A DNA stretch of 36,375 nt from B18-G4 sp032250805 (GCA_032250805.1 JAVVEM010000036.1:1-36375); one strand, 5' to 3'; counted from the stretch's first letter, positions 8,069 to 15,643 are shown. Numbers and translations are program-made. Notes: generated by a model not told the origin, from the letters alone.

Positions 8069-8956
8069 TTGCATTTCCCCATTTCATATAGCGAACCACT
8101 ATTCCGTCCTCCAAGCGAAGCCCGGTCGTTGATCCTTCAGCCAACCATAGGCTGTTCATGGAACCGTTGTGCATTCTGTGAGATGTATACTGCCAAAAAA
8201 TTCAGCATCAGGAATATTGATGAAGTAAAGGCAGAGATCAGGGCAATGAGTGAATATAGAGAGCGGGTGAAGAAAGTATTCCTCGCCGATGGCAATGCTA
8301 TGGCACTGCCTTACGAATACCTCCTTGAACTCATGAAAGAGGTCAGAAGTGTTTTTCCTAAATTGGTGAGGGTATCAATATATGCCATTGCCAAAGACCT
8401 GAGGGAGAAGTCGGATGAACAGCTAAAAACTCTGCGTGAAGCGGGTCTTACACTGATCTATGTGGGCATCGAGTCAGGCGATGATGAAGTGCTGAAAATG
8501 GTGAACAAAGGTGAGACCATGGTGAGCACCATTGAGGGATTGCAGATGGCTAAAAAAGCAGGTATCAAAAGCTCGGTGATGATCCTCAGCGGGCTGGGAG
8601 GGAAGAAGTTCAGCAGGCAGCATGCTATAAATTCTGCCAAAGTTGTCAATGCTGTGCAACCCGAATTCCTCTCCACCCTGGTACTAAGCTATCCATGCGG
8701 GATTGAACATTTTAAGAAGCGCTTCAGAGGCGATTTCGAGCCATGTGATATTCCCGGTCTGCTGGAGGAGCTTCGCCTTTTTCTTTCCCATACGGATCTT
8801 GAACAAACGGTTTTCCGCAGCGATCATGCCTCAAACTACCTCATCCTGAAAGGTATCCTTGGCAGGGGAAAAGAGCGGATGTTAAGGGAGATCGACGAAG
8901 CACTGTCAGATCCTGGCACTTCCGCGCTGCGCCCGGAGTGGGTTAGAGGCCTGTAA
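8069..8956 (+). CDS. Radical SAM protein, Elp3-like, TTG start
   Basis: 295 residues. The SAM cluster motif is Cys29-x4-Cys34-x2-Cys37 (CSWNRCAFCEMY), a longer first spacing than the usual Cx3Cx2C but one I associate with this COG1032/Elp3-like subfamily. LIYVGIESGDDEVLKMVNKG is the conserved later part of the barrel. The start must be TTG 8069: the frame is closed by TGA 8063-8065, and the first in-frame ATG would remove the cysteine motif. It lies 54 bp after the PflX-like gene and is likely in the same transcript. Substrate and product are unknown. There is no B12-binding domain and no TRAM domain. Confidence 0.75.
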   Translation: MHFPISYSEPLFRPPSEARSLILQPTIGCSWNRCAFCEMYTAKKFSIRNIDEVKAEIRAMSEYRERVKKVFLADGNAMALPYEYLLELMKEVRSVFPKLVRVSIYAIAKDLREKSDEQLKTLREAGLTLIYVGIESGDDEVLKMVNKGETMVSTIEGLQMAKKAGIKSSVMILSGLGGKKFSRQHAINSAKVVNAVQPEFLSTLVLSYPCGIEHFKKRFRGDFEPCDIPGLLEELRLFLSHTDLEQTVFRSDHASNYLILKGILGRGKERMLREIDEALSDPGTSALRPEWVRGL

Positions 8957-9001
8957 ACTGTAAACTTGTAATGTCCATAATCAAGGCAGAAATAGCTGCT
9001 T

Positions 9002-10642
9002 CTATTCAGTGTTGATTTCCGTAAACCTGAACACCACCAACGGCCTTGTTCCATCAACATATTGTGTCAGTGTTCCGACGGTGTCGATGGGCTGTTTGCC
9101 GATATGTTGGGGGTTGGAAAAATAGATGGCGCCGGGGATCTTTTCGGAGGTGCTGACGACCATTTCGTTGCGGGCAGTGGAAAGATAGTAGTGATAACGG
9201 AATGTGATGAGGTTTTTAAGGTAATAAAAGTGGGGTTCCTTTTCCGGGTTCCAGTAGGAATATAGATCGTGGCCTTTTGTCATCTCCGCCAGGGCAATGG
9301 CATTGGCCTTTCCCAGCACCTCTTTCGAATCCATTTGCCGAGTGGGCAGCACGAGGAAGTCGAAGCCGATGCGCAGAATGAGTATGCCGATGGCGAACCA
9401 GAACAGGCGTTGGCGCGCAGAACGCCAGTAAGTGATGGTGATGCCGGCCATGAACAGGCAAAGCAAAATGGATATAACCCATACCTGGTCCACATCCTTC
9501 AACAGCTTGATCCAGGGAGCAGCAAGGGGTGCCATGGCCGCGATAATAAGCACGGCGCCGAAGAGGTATTCAATGATCTTCGGCATGAGCTTATGCTCCT
9601 TTCGTTGCTCAACATAAGCCCGGCTCAGGATGGTGAAAAACAAGGGGACCAGCATGAGGATATAGCGGGCATGCACTTCGGGTGAAGTCCAATAGGGAAT
9701 AATGTTAAAGGCTAACAGGAGCAGGTTATACCTGAGGAAAGGATGCTGCCATATTTTTCTTGCCGTGCCCCTGATAAACAGCACCAGTGTGAGCAGGCTC
9801 CAGGGCAGGAAGTGATACAGCATCTCCAGCGGAAAAGTGAAAAGGTGAAGGATGGTTTCCCACCAGCCGAAGCGGATCACCGTCCGGCGTGTGGTCTGCC
9901 CCAGCAGGGTCATAAAAAGTTCCTGCGCACTAATGTCATTCCTGTTGAAGTATACGAGGTAATAAGCTCCCAGCAATATGATGAGCAGGAAGATACCCGC
10001 AAAATGCCGCCAATTGAACAGCATGATAAACCTGCGCCCTGAGATGAACAGCACCAGCAGCCCGGTGCCCAGGAAGACAAGCGAGGGCAGCCCTTTCATC
10101 ATCCAGGTGATGGCTGTGAGGAAATAGGCAAGCAGAAACAGCCAGAGGTAATCCTTTCGCTTGAAGAGGAACCACGAAAGCATAAACACCAGGTAGGTCA
10201 GCATCGAAAAGGCAATATCGATCAAACCGTGCAGTGACTCATACATAATGATCCTCCCCAGGGTAAGGTATATCAGCATGTTGAGCACAGCGAGCCGGGT
10301 GCCCAGCTCCTTCCTTACCACCCAGAATATCAGCAATGAGAACAGCAGCAGGGAGATGATCATCGGAAAGCGGATGGCCGTCTCCGAATAGTTTCCAAAC
10401 AGGCTGAATGAACCGGCGATCAGCCAGTTGTACAGGGGAGGCTTGCGCAGGTAAGGCTCGCCGCCGATGGTGGGCGTAATGTAATCGCCGCTTTTATGCA
10501 TTTCGAAGGCTACGATTGAACGGATGGCTTCGTCCTCGATGATGGGCTGATCGCCCAGGTTGATCATATAAGCCGGAAAAAACAAAACGAGGGCAAGGAT
10601 GAAGAAAAAATACGGATTCTTTATAATCGATCGTCCCGGCAT
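9002..10642 (-). CDS. ArnT/PMT-type membrane glycosyltransferase (GT39/GT83-like)
   Basis: 546 residues, polytopic inner-membrane protein of the GT-C fold. The first extracytoplasmic loop carries the acidic catalytic motif (NLGDQPIIEDEAIRS), followed by EPYLRKPPLYNW, a hallmark of ArnT-like enzymes. Many hydrophobic helices follow, then a soluble C-terminal part (about 430-546: SYWNPEKEPHFYYLKN). The enzyme would transfer a sugar from a polyprenyl-phosphate carrier to lipid A, core, another glycan or a protein on the outer face of the inner membrane. It lies 22 bp downstream of the UDP-glucuronate epimerase gene on the same strand, consistent with an operon. A GtrB-like GT2 that could make its lipid-linked donor is divergent next door. 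Acceptor and sugar cannot be read from the sequence. Confidence 0.82.
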   Translation of the reverse strand: MPGRSIIKNPYFFFILALVLFFPAYMINLGDQPIIEDEAIRSIVAFEMHKSGDYITPTIGGEPYLRKPPLYNWLIAGSFSLFGNYSETAIRFPMIISLLLFSLLIFWVVRKELGTRLAVLNMLIYLTLGRIIMYESLHGLIDIAFSMLTYLVFMLSWFLFKRKDYLWLFLLAYFLTAITWMMKGLPSLVFLGTGLLVLFISGRRFIMLFNWRHFAGIFLLIILLGAYYLVYFNRNDISAQELFMTLLGQTTRRTVIRFGWWETILHLFTFPLEMLYHFLPWSLLTLVLFIRGTARKIWQHPFLRYNLLLLAFNIIPYWTSPEVHARYILMLVPLFFTILSRAYVEQRKEHKLMPKIIEYLFGAVLIIAAMAPLAAPWIKLLKDVDQVWVISILLCLFMAGITITYWRSARQRLFWFAIGILILRIGFDFLVLPTRQMDSKEVLGKANAIALAEMTKGHDLYSYWNPEKEPHFYYLKNLITFRYHYYLSTARNEMVVSTSEKIPGAIYFSNPQHIGKQPIDTVGTLTQYVDGTRPLVVFRFTEINTE

Positions 10643-10664
10643 ATTTTATTGTTTTTACCCCGGA

Positions 10665-11681
10665 TCAGCCTTCCGGGTATTCGTTGAAGTACCATTCGGT
10701 AAAACGCCTCAGCCCGTCTTCAAGGCTGGTGTAAGGCTTGTAGCCGCAGTATTGTTCAAGTTTATCTGTGTCGGCATAGGTGATCATCACATCGCCCTGC
10801 TGCATGGGAAGCATGTTTTTAATGGCTTTTTTTTCCAGCACCTTTTCGAGGGTTTCGATAAATTCGAGTAATTCGACCGGATCTGAATTCCCGATATTGA
10901 AAACCTGGTGTGGCACATCTCCTCCGGGGATCATGCTTACAAGATCAATGATCCCTTTTACGATATCATCGATATAGGTGTAATCACGTTTCAGTCTTCC
11001 ATGATTATAAACATCGATAGGTTCATTGTTAAGGATGGCATTGGTATATTTGAAATATACCATATCAGGACGCCCCCAGGGGCCATAAACGGTAAAAAAC
11101 CTTAACGCAGTACACGGTATCTTATACAGGTGGCTGTATGCGTATGCCATCAGTTCATTCGATTTTTTGCTTGCACCGTAAAGGCTCGCGGGCGAATCCG
11201 TCTTCTGGTCTTCAGCATAGGGGATATCCGCATTGTTTCCGTATACACTTGAGCTGCTGGCATACACAAGGTGCTTTGGCTTATGGTGGCGGCAGGCTTC
11301 CAGAATATTAAGGAAGCCGGTAATGTTTGAATGCAGGTAGGTATAAGGGTGGTCGACACTAAAGCGTGCCCCGGGTTGGGCTGCCAGGTTGATCACCAGG
11401 TCGAAAGGACCGCTTTCAAAGACCTTTTCGAGTGCGGCCTGCTCAGCGATATCGCATTTGCAAAAACTGTAATGCGGGTATTTTCTGCTGCGCGAAATAT
11501 GGCCACTGAGCGCATCTTCCCGATCTGTTCCCAGGTTTTTCAGGCGTTTGATTTTCAGGGCCGGATCGTAATAATCATTGAGGTTATCGACCCCCGTAAT
11601 GGTGTAACCCTGCTCAAGCAGTTGTAATGTTGTATGATATCCGATGAACCCCGCTGCACCGGTAAGCAAAACTCTTTGCAT
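10665..11681 (-). CDS. UDP-glucuronate 4-epimerase-like SDR enzyme
   Basis: 338 residues from ATG 11681. The frame extends 7 codons further, but MQRVLLTGAAGFIG is the normal N-terminus. This is an extended short-chain dehydrogenase with NAD-binding GAAGFIG, VDNLNDYYDPALK (characteristic of UDP-GlcA 4-epimerases), the SSSSVYG segment, catalytic YGASK and TVYGPWGRPDM. It would interconvert UDP-glucuronate and UDP-galacturonate in the cytoplasm. The gene precedes the ArnT-like transferase and is divergent from a polyprenyl-phosphate glycosyltransferase, so the natural reading is supply of a uronic acid for envelope glycan decoration. A related NAD-sugar epimerase specificity is possible. Confidence 0.82.
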   Translation of the reverse strand: MQRVLLTGAAGFIGYHTTLQLLEQGYTITGVDNLNDYYDPALKIKRLKNLGTDREDALSGHISRSRKYPHYSFCKCDIAEQAALEKVFESGPFDLVINLAAQPGARFSVDHPYTYLHSNITGFLNILEACRHHKPKHLVYASSSSVYGNNADIPYAEDQKTDSPASLYGASKKSNELMAYAYSHLYKIPCTALRFFTVYGPWGRPDMVYFKYTNAILNNEPIDVYNHGRLKRDYTYIDDIVKGIIDLVSMIPGGDVPHQVFNIGNSDPVELLEFIETLEKVLEKKAIKNMLPMQQGDVMITYADTDKLEQYCGYKPYTSLEDGLRRFTEWYFNEYPEG

Positions 11682-11718
11682 ATTAATTTTTGAAAGCTCC
11701 AATTTTATGTTGAGGACC

Positions 11719-11726
11719 CAAAGTTA
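11719..11726 (-). promoter_or_regulatory. Minus-strand -7 box (TAACTTTG)
   Basis: On the minus strand the bases read TAACTTTG, matching TAnnTTTG, 37-45 bp before the epimerase ATG. With the + strand box at 11739-11746 it makes a compact divergent promoter pair in the 89-bp spacer. Confidence 0.5.
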
Positions 11727-11738
11727 TACATTTACACG

Positions 11739-11746
11739 TATATTTG
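11739..11746 (+). promoter_or_regulatory. -7 box (TATATTTG) of the GT2 gene
   Basis: TATATTTG matches TAnnTTTG and sits 24 bp before the GT2 start codon. Only 12 bp separate it from the opposing epimerase box, so the polymerases for the two directions probably exclude each other. Confidence 0.5.
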
Positions 11747-11770
11747 CGCATTATAGTGACACATTCTGCA

Positions 11771-12715
11771 ATGAAAAAGTTATCGCTTGTCATTACAATG
11801 TACAACGAAGAAGACAATGTTATTCCTCTTGTACAACAGATCAATGATGCCCTTGCCGGATATGATTATGAATCTGTTTTTGTGGATGATGGTTCGACTG
11901 ATGACACAGTAAAACGCCTTAAAACACTGAACGATCCGCATGTCTGCATTCTGGAATTAAAAAAGAATTACGGTCAGAGTTCAGCTCTTGCGGCCGGGAT
12001 CGACTATGCCCGCGGCGATTATATCATCACGATGGATGGCGACCTGCAGAATGATCCATCCGACATCCCCCATATGGTTTCCATAGCCGAACAGGGCGAT
12101 TGGGACCTTGTTGTGGGCATCAGGAAAAACCGTAAAGATGGTTTTTTTATCCGTAAGATCCCATCGCGCCTTGCCAATTCAATTATCAGGAAAACCACCG
12201 GTGTAAAGATCAGGGATAACGGATGCGCGCTAAAAGTATTTAAAAGCGATATGGCCAAAAGTCTTGGCCTTTATGGCGAAATGCACCGTTTTATTTCGGT
12301 GTTGGCTGCGCTGGAGGGAGCCAGCATTACCCAGACGGAAGTAAAGCATCACGCCAGGATACACGGACGGTCGAAATACGGCCTCTCCAGAACCTTTAAA
12401 GTGATCAGCGATCTGATGTTGTTGCTGTTTTTTAAGCGATACATGCAAAAGCCCATGCATTTTTTCGGATTCTGGGGTATGCTGGTCTTTTTAGCAGGTG
12501 TGGGCATTAACACTTATCTGCTCATTCTGAAGATTTTCGGAAACGATATCTGGGGCAGGCCTTTGCTTATCCTTGGCATACTGTTGGTGCTGGCCGGGTT
12601 TCAGATGATCACCATCGGCATTATCGTCGAATACCAGATGCGTACCTATTACGAATCGCAGCAAAAAAAGCCCTACCGGGTTAAAAAAGTTACTGTTAGT
12701 GGATCGGCGGGTTAA
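11771..12715 (+). CDS. Polyprenyl-phosphate glycosyltransferase, GT2 (GtrB/DPM1-like)
   Basis: 314 residues from ATG 11771. The cytoplasmic GT-A domain has ITMYNEEDNV, the nucleotide-sugar motif FVDDGSTDDT, the DxD-like metal site MDGDLQNDPSD, and the basic HGRSKYG segment typical of dolichyl/undecaprenyl-phosphate transferases. Two C-terminal transmembrane helices follow (about residues 229-290: FFGFWGMLVFLAGVGINTYL and PLLILGILLVLAGFQMITIG), the GtrB/ArnC topology. It would load a sugar from a UDP-donor onto undecaprenyl phosphate. The next gene overlaps its end. The divergent epimerase and ArnT-like transferase would supply and use its donor and product, but the actual sugar is not determined. 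Confidence 0.86.
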   Translation: MKKLSLVITMYNEEDNVIPLVQQINDALAGYDYESVFVDDGSTDDTVKRLKTLNDPHVCILELKKNYGQSSALAAGIDYARGDYIITMDGDLQNDPSDIPHMVSIAEQGDWDLVVGIRKNRKDGFFIRKIPSRLANSIIRKTTGVKIRDNGCALKVFKSDMAKSLGLYGEMHRFISVLAALEGASITQTEVKHHARIHGRSKYGLSRTFKVISDLMLLLFFKRYMQKPMHFFGFWGMLVFLAGVGINTYLLILKIFGNDIWGRPLLILGILLVLAGFQMITIGIIVEYQMRTYYESQQKKPYRVKKVTVSGSAG

Positions 12716-13337
12716 AAGGATCATAAAGACCATGCTTAAGTTCGGGCTAACCCTTGTGGCCCTGTATTTTGTCTTTTCGCGGATTGAGTTTTCGAGCGTG
12801 GCCGGCATCATTGGTGGTGCCGATCCTGTTTATCTGTTGCTGGCCCTGGTGCTGCTTGCGCTGATGCTGTTTTCATTCAGCGACATGCCACTGCCACATC
12901 ATCGATGGGCTGCCGTGTTTATTCCGGTTGGCATAGTTGCTTTCTACATATTTCTTAAACTGGTTTACCGTCATTTTCTGGCAGCTTTCACCCCCACAAC
13001 GCTTTTGTCGCTGGGTGTCCAGATCATGCAGTTGCTAAGTGCCTGGCTCATCATCATGGCCCTGGGTGGTGGCGACGGGCATCTGATGGATTACCTGCTG
13101 GTTTTCCTGGTGTCGTCCATTGTGGCGGTGCTGCCGATATCCATCGGCGGTATGGGCGTGCGCGAGCTGACCTTCCTCTACGGGGCACAATTCCTGGGCA
13201 TCAACAGTGCCCTGGCGGTGAGCATCAGTCTGGTGTTTTACCTCATTACTGCTGTGGTATCCTTTGGCGGGCTGTGGTATGTTGTGAAGCCTATAGTTTT
13301 GGCGCCTTCTGAGCCGGATCAGCAATCATTCAGTTAG
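12699..13337 (+). CDS. YbhN/UPF0104-type membrane protein, internally shortened
   Basis: 212 residues from GTG 12699, overlapping the GT2 gene by 17 bp; ATG 12732 is an alternative start. It belongs to the lysylphosphatidylglycerol-synthase transmembrane/YbhN family, often found beside lipid-linked glycosyltransferases. The second half is well preserved (VQIMQLLSAWLIIMALGGGD, AVLPISIGGMGVRELTFLYG). The first half is abnormal. After the first helices (VYLLLALVLLAL) the sequence jumps to MLFSFSDMPLPHHRW, so roughly 100 residues usually containing the RW motif and the LPGxxGGD-like loop are missing. The junction lies in a CTG-rich stretch, which fits a slippage deletion. The frame is open, so it may still be expressed, but it is probably impaired. 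Confidence 0.7.
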   Translation: MDRRVKRIIKTMLKFGLTLVALYFVFSRIEFSSVAGIIGGADPVYLLLALVLLALMLFSFSDMPLPHHRWAAVFIPVGIVAFYIFLKLVYRHFLAAFTPTTLLSLGVQIMQLLSAWLIIMALGGGDGHLMDYLLVFLVSSIVAVLPISIGGMGVRELTFLYGAQFLGINSALAVSISLVFYLITAVVSFGGLWYVVKPIVLAPSEPDQQSFS

Positions 13338-13441
13338 GCAGACTGCATTCATGAAATTTTCTTTCGGCATATAACTTCTACGTTGGCCGGTTGGTTTCGC
13401 CCGGTTTACCTCAGGTTAACTTATAGTATTTATGACAGTGG

Positions 13442-14242
13442 TTACTGAAGGGCATATTCGAAAAAATATATTTCCCTGAAATCGCTTACACTGATGGCCA
13501 GCCATCCGTATCGGACATGCTCATCGTTAATTTTTCTGATCAGAATATATTTCTTGCCCATATTATTCCAAAAAGGCCGGATAATGTCATAATAGGTATA
13601 GTTGTAAGAAGTATTGCTGCATAGTGCCAGGCAAAGGTTTTCTGACTGCCAGTAAGCTGTTTCTTCGAGGGTATCACCCTGGCTGAATATGACAGGGTAA
13701 TATTCTTCCTCAGTAGATTGCAGTGAGCTGGCCGCCCCACCACCACATCCATTGTAAGTAAATGTATTGTAGTAATTTGTAAAAACCATCCCCGAAAAGT
13801 TGGTGTCACACATAAAAATGCTGTCGAGGAACACTATCCCGGCCACCTGGAATGAAGAATCCAGAATGCGGATATTTGCCGACCTCTCATCAATACCACC
13901 AGGTGATATATTCCAGACACAATCAAACCTGAAATCATCATTTCCATCTTCATCCACGTCGAAAGCATATATTTCGCCACTGTGCCATGGTGCTATGATG
14001 GTAATCGCAGCAGAGAAGGTGGTGATATTTATCAGATCATTCGCTTTGCCAAATATAAAGGTGCTGTCAATTGTTTGAATGGTAGTGTCGGGTGGATCGG
14101 GATCACCGTAAGGAATTTCGTTATTATCTTTCTTGCAGGCCTGGTTTCCGGTAATTGCGAGAATAAAAATTACGAGAAGGCCCGGCAAGAATAATTTTCT
14201 GGCAAAAGAAGTTTTATAGTAATATGATAAAAGGTGTTTCAT
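13442..14242 (-). CDS. Hypothetical lipoprotein/exported protein
   Basis: 266 residues from ATG 14242; an upstream in-frame start at 14281 would add 13 residues. The N-terminus has a basic region, a hydrophobic stretch (LFLPGLLVIFILAITG) and then ACKKDNNE. A Cys followed by K-K-D is typical of Bacteroidota lipoproteins, although N-Q-A before Cys36 is a poor lipobox. An acidic DVDEDGNDDFRFDC segment resembles a calcium-binding loop. Several cysteines (CDTNFSG, NGCGGG, NLCLALCSN) could form disulfides. I do not recognise the family. It is convergent with the YbhN-like gene across a 104-bp spacer in which I see no clear terminator. Confidence 0.7.
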   Translation of the reverse strand: MKHLLSYYYKTSFARKLFLPGLLVIFILAITGNQACKKDNNEIPYGDPDPPDTTIQTIDSTFIFGKANDLINITTFSAAITIIAPWHSGEIYAFDVDEDGNDDFRFDCVWNISPGGIDERSANIRILDSSFQVAGIVFLDSIFMCDTNFSGMVFTNYYNTFTYNGCGGGAASSLQSTEEEYYPVIFSQGDTLEETAYWQSENLCLALCSNTSYNYTYYDIIRPFWNNMGKKYILIRKINDEHVRYGWLAISVSDFREIYFFEYALQ

Positions 14243-14331
14243 TTGTTGTATAAATATACGATTTATTTTCGTGAAAATCAAGTTTTTAAAAACGCAGTGT
14301 ATTGAAATTTGTAAGTTGAACGAATCCCGGG

Positions 14332-14373
14332 CACTTGCGTGGCGGGCTTTTGCATTGTGAACCCGGAGGAATT
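14332..14373 (-). repeat. Partial duplicate of the tRNA-Arg 3' end and its downstream flank
   Basis: These 42 bases match 14500-14541 at 38 positions. The right-hand 20 bases (14354-14373) are identical to 14522-14541. The copy contains the last 16 nt of tRNA-Arg plus part of the following terminator stem, but the rest of the tRNA is absent here. It looks like either the remains of a second tRNA-Arg gene or an old attachment-site duplication. The spacing between copies is 168 bp. Confidence 0.75.
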
Positions 14374-14401
14374 AGCTCCGCTGATTCACAGTGGGCGGTT
14401 A

Positions 14402-14525
14402 CAATAGAAAAGCCCAGCTCACTGCGTTCGCTCTGTCTCTTTTGCTTGAAGAGATTTTGTGAGCGAGCTCCCAAAATCTCTTCAAACAAAAAAGCCAGTC
14501 ACTTGCGCGACGGGCTTTTCTATTG
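14402..14525. repeat. Nested inverted repeats next to tRNA-Arg
   Basis: An outer perfect 14-bp inverted repeat (CAATAGAAAAGCCC at 14402-14415; its complement at 14512-14525) encloses an inner perfect 14-bp inverted repeat. The inner arms are TTGAAGAGATTTTG at 14446-14459 and its complement at 14472-14485, with a 12-nt loop. Between them lie GAGC-rich segments. The whole 124-bp unit abuts the 3' end of the tRNA-Arg gene. It may be a small mobile or palindromic element, or a compound processing and termination structure. No coding frame is apparent. Confidence 0.7.
14488..14519 (-). terminator. Intrinsic terminator of tRNA-Arg
   Basis: On the minus strand, just after the tRNA, AAAAGCC pairs with GGCTTTT. 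Inside it GTCGC-GCAA-GTGAC forms a stem closed by a GCAA tetraloop, and the structure ends in a T6 tract. This is a standard rho-independent terminator. Its outer arm is shared with the larger 14-bp inverted repeat, so two alternative folds are possible. Confidence 0.7.
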
Positions 14526-14599
14526 TGAACCCGGAGGAATTCGAATCCCCAACCTCCTGATCCGTAGTCAGGTGCACTATCCAGTTATGCTACGGGTCC
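14526..14599 (-). tRNA. tRNA-Arg (anticodon ACG)
   Basis: 74 nt reading GGACCCG...CGGGTTCA on the minus strand. The acceptor stem pairs fully with one G-U. The anticodon arm is CCTGA-CTACGGA-TCAGG, giving anticodon ACG (read as ICG, for CGU/CGC/CGA). The T-arm is GGGGA-TTCGAAT-TCCTC. CCA is not encoded. The terminator follows directly, and a -7 box lies about 30 bp upstream. Confidence 0.95.
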
Positions 14600-14603
14600 A
14601 ATG

Positions 14604-14635
14604 TATCTTTGTCGCTAAAAGCGAGTGCAAAGATA
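14604..14635. promoter_or_regulatory. Symmetrical pair of facing -7 boxes upstream of tRNA-Arg
   Basis: TATCTTTG at 14604-14611 (+) and its exact complement at 14628-14635 (TATCTTTG on the minus strand) face each other, within a 9-bp inverted repeat (14603-14611/14628-14636). The spacer contains TCGCT-AAA-AGCGA, a 5-bp hairpin. The minus-strand box is correctly placed to drive tRNA-Arg. The + strand box would fire toward the short spacer before mscS and across its 3' end. Confidence 0.5.
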
Positions 14636-14748
14636 CAAAAAAATTAGATAATGAAAAGGATTTACACTACTAAATTGTAATGGCGTTGCTGCGGAGAGTA
14701 CCAGGTATTATGTACACAATACTCATTACCCACATCTCATGTCTCAAC

Positions 14749-15564
14749 TCACTCCTTGATCATATGCACATCGCGCTGCGGGAAGGGGATGGTGATGCCT
14801 GCTTTGTCGAGAGCGGCTTTGCCTTCTTCATAAACATAAAAATATACATCCCAGTAATCTTCCGGTTTTACGAAAGGGCGGACGGCGAGATTCACACTGC
14901 TGTCGGCAAGCTCTGAAACCAATACCACAGGTTCGGGATCTTTCAGAATTTTATTGTGTGTTTGCAGAACGGCCATCAGCACCCTGCGTGCCTCTTTTAC
15001 GTCTTCGTTGTAAGCAATGCCGATGGTACAGTCGACCCTTCGGAAGCCTGCGTCAGTATAATTTTTGATGCTTCCGTTGGAAATGGCGCCATTGGGAATG
15101 ATGACGAGTTCATTCTGGGGCGACCGAAGTTTTGTTACGAATATCTGTATAGCTTCCACAGTGCCAATAAATCCCTGGGCTTCGACAAGGTCTCCAACCT
15201 TATATGGTTTGAAAAGCAGGATGATCACTCCACCGGCAAAGTTGCCGAGGGTTCCCTGCAATGCAAGTCCGATGGCAAGCCCGGCGGCTCCAAGCACAGC
15301 GATAAAGGAGGTTGTTGCAATCCCTACCATTGAGGCAACACTGATGAGCAGAAGCAGCTTCAGGGTCCAGTTAATAATGCTCGACATAAACGGGATAAGG
15401 GTTTCATCTACATTTGCTTTTCTGAAACCTTTTCGCGCAAGTTTTGTGATCCATGAGATCAGCCATAGTCCGAGAACCAGTACCAACAAGGATCCAAGCA
15501 CTTTGGGGCCGTAATCGATCAAAAACTGCATTGCATTTTCTGTGTATACATTTAGCTCTTCCAT
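14749..15564 (-). CDS. Small-conductance mechanosensitive channel, MscS family
   Basis: 271 residues from the ATG at 15564 (MEELNVYTENAM); in-frame starts 2 and 10 codons upstream are possible. It has the minimal three-helix MscS layout. TM1 is around VLGSLLVLVLGLWLISW and TM2 around LKLLLLISVASMVGI. The pore helix follows with the Gly/Ala pattern GAAGLAIGLALQGTLGNFAGG, then the beta domain (FKPYKVGDLVEAQGFIGTV, IIPNGAISNGSIKNYT) and the C-terminal alpha/beta domain. It opens under membrane tension and protects against hypo-osmotic shock. It stands alone between tRNA-Arg and the divergent tRNA-Ser. Nothing in it looks defective. Confidence 0.92.
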   Translation of the reverse strand: MEELNVYTENAMQFLIDYGPKVLGSLLVLVLGLWLISWITKLARKGFRKANVDETLIPFMSSIINWTLKLLLLISVASMVGIATTSFIAVLGAAGLAIGLALQGTLGNFAGGVIILLFKPYKVGDLVEAQGFIGTVEAIQIFVTKLRSPQNELVIIPNGAISNGSIKNYTDAGFRRVDCTIGIAYNEDVKEARRVLMAVLQTHNKILKDPEPVVLVSELADSSVNLAVRPFVKPEDYWDVYFYVYEEGKAALDKAGITIPFPQRDVHMIKE

Positions 15565-15630
15565 AATCATATATTTTTGGTTTTTGCATAACAAGATAAG
15601 GATTTATCCATTCAGAATGCTTAAAATTAT

Positions 15631-15638
15631 TAATTTTG
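15631..15638 (+). promoter_or_regulatory. -7 box (TAATTTTG) of tRNA-Ser
   Basis: TAATTTTG fits TAnnTTTG and ends 5 bp before the tRNA-Ser 5' end, so the transcript would begin at or very near the mature 5' terminus with almost no leader. A clear -33 element is not visible. Confidence 0.5.
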
Positions 15639-15643
15639 CCCCC

